Below, piece after piece: positions 62,693 to 64,000 of a stretch of 64,000 nucleotides of DNA. The notes under the pieces are model-generated. The model did no database searches. It was not told the DNA's origin and saw nothing but the letters and a program-made list of their open reading frames with translations. Position 1 is the first letter of the stretch. Every line of letters starts with the position of its first letter. Origin of the DNA: Acetobacter vaccinii. GTDB taxonomy: Bacteria; Pseudomonadota; Alphaproteobacteria; Acetobacterales; Acetobacteraceae. The position numbers and the translations under genes are program-made. Location: contig NZ_CP043506.1 in assembly GCF_008365315.1 (NCBI RefSeq), forward strand, positions 2,469,001 to 2,533,000. The letters run 5' to 3'.

Positions 62693-63450
62693 AAGCAGGG
62701 CTCCACAGTAGCTTCAGGGCGGCGACCATGCCCATGCACGAGTACTATCGCAAAATATGGGCATTCAGCGTCTTGTGTATCCACCAGGCGACTTACCTGC
62801 TGACCCGGCATGGTCCCTCGCTCAACCAGCCATGCTGCCTCCAGCCGTCCTGCGGCAGCAAGGGCGCTACGTATTTTTGGCAGGTTTCGACCCGTTTTCA
62901 TGACAACAAGAGCATCAGCCACGCGCATATGCCTTACCAGTTCTGCCTCTGACATTGTGCCGGTCAGAACTGTCAAGACATCATCCCCCCAGGTGATAGG
63001 CAACCCCGTGGCAGTCCAGCAGCCAACCATGCCGGGAATACCAGGAACGACCTCCACAGCCACCCGGCCCTGAAGGCGGATATGCAGATGCATAAAGGAG
63101 CCATAGAAAAATGGGTCTCCCTCGCACAACACGACAACATCCTGTGTTTGCGCCAGCTCCACGAGCCGATTGGTCCAGTCGTCGTAAAATGTTGCCAGCG
63201 TATTGCGATAAGCTAGGCTATCCACCGGCAGTTCGGTGGTAACCGGGTATTCCATGGCGTGCTCAACCACGTCCGACGCAAGCAGACCCGAGACAATGCG
63301 CCGAGCCTCCCCAGTACGACCAGCCTTGCGGAAATAGGCTACGTGCCGGGCATTACGGATCAGCCGGTCTGCACGCACACTCAACAGATCAGGGTCGCCA
63401 GGACCCAGGCCAGTGCAAATAATCCTGCCAGAGGAGGGGGAATGGAGCAC
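62689..63450 (-). CDS. cobI: Precorrin-2 C20-methyltransferase
   Basis: 253 residues from GTG 63450, four nt after the cobH stop with GGAAT upstream; ATGs at 63492 and 63480 lie inside cobH and are less likely. ICTGLGPGDPDLLSVRADRLI, VVLCEGDPFFYGSFMHLHIRL and VVPGIPGMVGCWTATGLPI are CobI/CbiL signatures. Methylates C20 with SAM. Confidence 0.93.
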   Translation of the reverse strand: MLHSPSSGRIICTGLGPGDPDLLSVRADRLIRNARHVAYFRKAGRTGEARRIVSGLLASDVVEHAMEYPVTTELPVDSLAYRNTLATFYDDWTNRLVELAQTQDVVVLCEGDPFFYGSFMHLHIRLQGRVAVEVVPGIPGMVGCWTATGLPITWGDDVLTVLTGTMSEAELVRHMRVADALVVMKTGRNLPKIRSALAAAGRLEAAWLVERGTMPGQQVSRLVDTQDAECPYFAIVLVHGHGRRPEATVEPCL

Positions 63451-63454
63451 GTTC

Positions 63455-64000
63455 CTATTCCACCCTGCTTGCCAAGGCATTGACAGCCGCAACCGTTATC
63501 GCAGAACCACCCAACCGCCCTTTCACACTCAGTGCAGGAGCCGGAGGGGCTGCCATCAAAGCATCCTTTGATTCAGCCGCTCCAACAAACCCAACGGGGC
63601 AGCCAATAATCGCCGCAGGCCGTGGGCATGCAGGGTCTTCCAGCATGTTGAGCAAATGAAAGAGAGCAGTAGGAGCATTGCCAATAGCCACCACCGCACC
63701 GGATAGATAGGGTCGCCATAACTCCAGCGCTACTGCCGAGCGCGTGTTGCCCGCCTGGCGCGCCAGATCAGGCACTTCTGGCGCATGTAACGTACAGATA
63801 ACAGCATTGTCGGCCGGGAGACGCGCCCGGGTAATACCTTCACTCACCATCCGGGCATCACACAGGATCGGTGCTCCAGCTTCCAACGCGGTACGTGCGG
63901 CGGCCACCATACCGAAGGTAAAGACAATATGATGCTCAAGCCCCACCATACCGGCTGCATGTATCATTCTGACAGCCACATTTTCCTCATCCGGGGTAAA
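63455..64000 (-). CDS. cobH: Precorrin-8X methylmutase, 5' end outside window
   Basis: At least 181 residues; the frame remains open through the right edge (upstream reading FTPDEENVAVRMIHAAGMV), so the start is not in the window. ARMVSEGITRARLPADNAVICTL and IGNAPTALFHLLNMLEDP, then IGCPVGFVGAAESKDAL are CobH/CbiC motifs including the His of the active site (RMIHAAGM). It moves the C11 methyl to C12 to form hydrogenobyrinate. First visible gene of the cob operon. Confidence 0.95.
   Translation of the reverse strand, partial: FTPDEENVAVRMIHAAGMVGLEHHIVFTFGMVAAARTALEAGAPILCDARMVSEGITRARLPADNAVICTLHAPEVPDLARQAGNTRSAVALELWRPYLSGAVVAIGNAPTALFHLLNMLEDPACPRPAAIIGCPVGFVGAAESKDALMAAPPAPALSVKGRLGGSAITVAAVNALASRVE

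Noticed and set aside
1..64000. CRISPR array or prophage module
   Set aside because: No regularly spaced direct repeats and no phage structural, lysis or replication genes were seen.

Overview
The window looks like a chromosomal stretch of an acetic-acid-type alphaproteobacterium (Acetobacteraceae; genus not resolvable from sequence alone). Pointers are the aerobic (cob-type) corrin pathway, a full malonate decarboxylase operon, an AcnB-type aconitase and a heavy load of IS5-, IS6-, IS701-, IS481- and IS1182-type elements. No database search was possible, so all names rest on recognisable motifs, gene order and family knowledge.

Layout. 1-2.0 kb: an IS5-type transposase tail that appears to have cut off the front of an LLM-class flavin monooxygenase, followed by an intact DszB-like protein, so a broken sulfur-compound module. 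2.0-12.9 kb: ordinary genes: an Hsp70/YegD-like chaperone, a Cache-domain chemoreceptor, an Rrf2-cupin-epimerase operon, a GntR/MFS divergent pair with a clear palindromic operator, and acnB with a strong terminator. 12.9-25 kb: an insertion-sequence graveyard. Decayed IS5 and IS6 transposases separate short surviving cargo blocks: metQ-metN-metI, a lone low-GC membrane protein, a HutC-type regulator facing a PHP/DUF3604-like metallohydrolase, and a LysR/SDR pair. 25-33 kb: the malonate decarboxylase operon mdcA-C-D-E-G-B-F-H on the minus strand, with a divergent LysR regulator and an inverted-repeat operator. 33-40.3 kb: an intact IS1182 element next to a perfect hairpin, a Fur-box-controlled siderophore receptor, and an IS701 element whose right target repeat was itself hit by an IS481 element.

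40.6-52.2 kb: a probable integrated mobilisable island ending at a tRNA-Leu(UAA) gene. It holds a decayed tyrosine recombinase, mobC and a relaxase with a candidate oriT, a HigA-like antitoxin, and a type I restriction system (hsdM, hsdS, an extra unrecognised gene translationally coupled to hsdS, then hsdR). 52.5-64 kb: an IS5-family element with a probable programmed frameshift sits immediately 3' of a TonB receptor gene. That gene is led by a cobalamin riboswitch. Back to back with it, a second, shorter cobalamin riboswitch precedes cbtB-cbtA. The rest is a minus-strand cob operon (cobH-I-J-L-E-M-F plus a histidine-phosphatase-like gene lacking its catalytic histidines), with cobK lying antiparallel between cobJ and cobL and overlapping both.

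How they work together: the TonB receptor, CbtAB and the Cob enzymes form one cobalamin uptake/cobalt import/corrin synthesis locus under riboswitch control. The mdc genes form a self-contained malonate utilisation unit including its prosthetic-group synthesis, transporter and regulator. The island supplies DNA restriction and mobilisation. The most unusual items are the DszB-like protein with its catalytic residues preserved, the extra gene inside the type I RM operon, the doubly overlapping antiparallel cobK, the back-to-back riboswitches and the catalytically stripped phosphatase-like protein.
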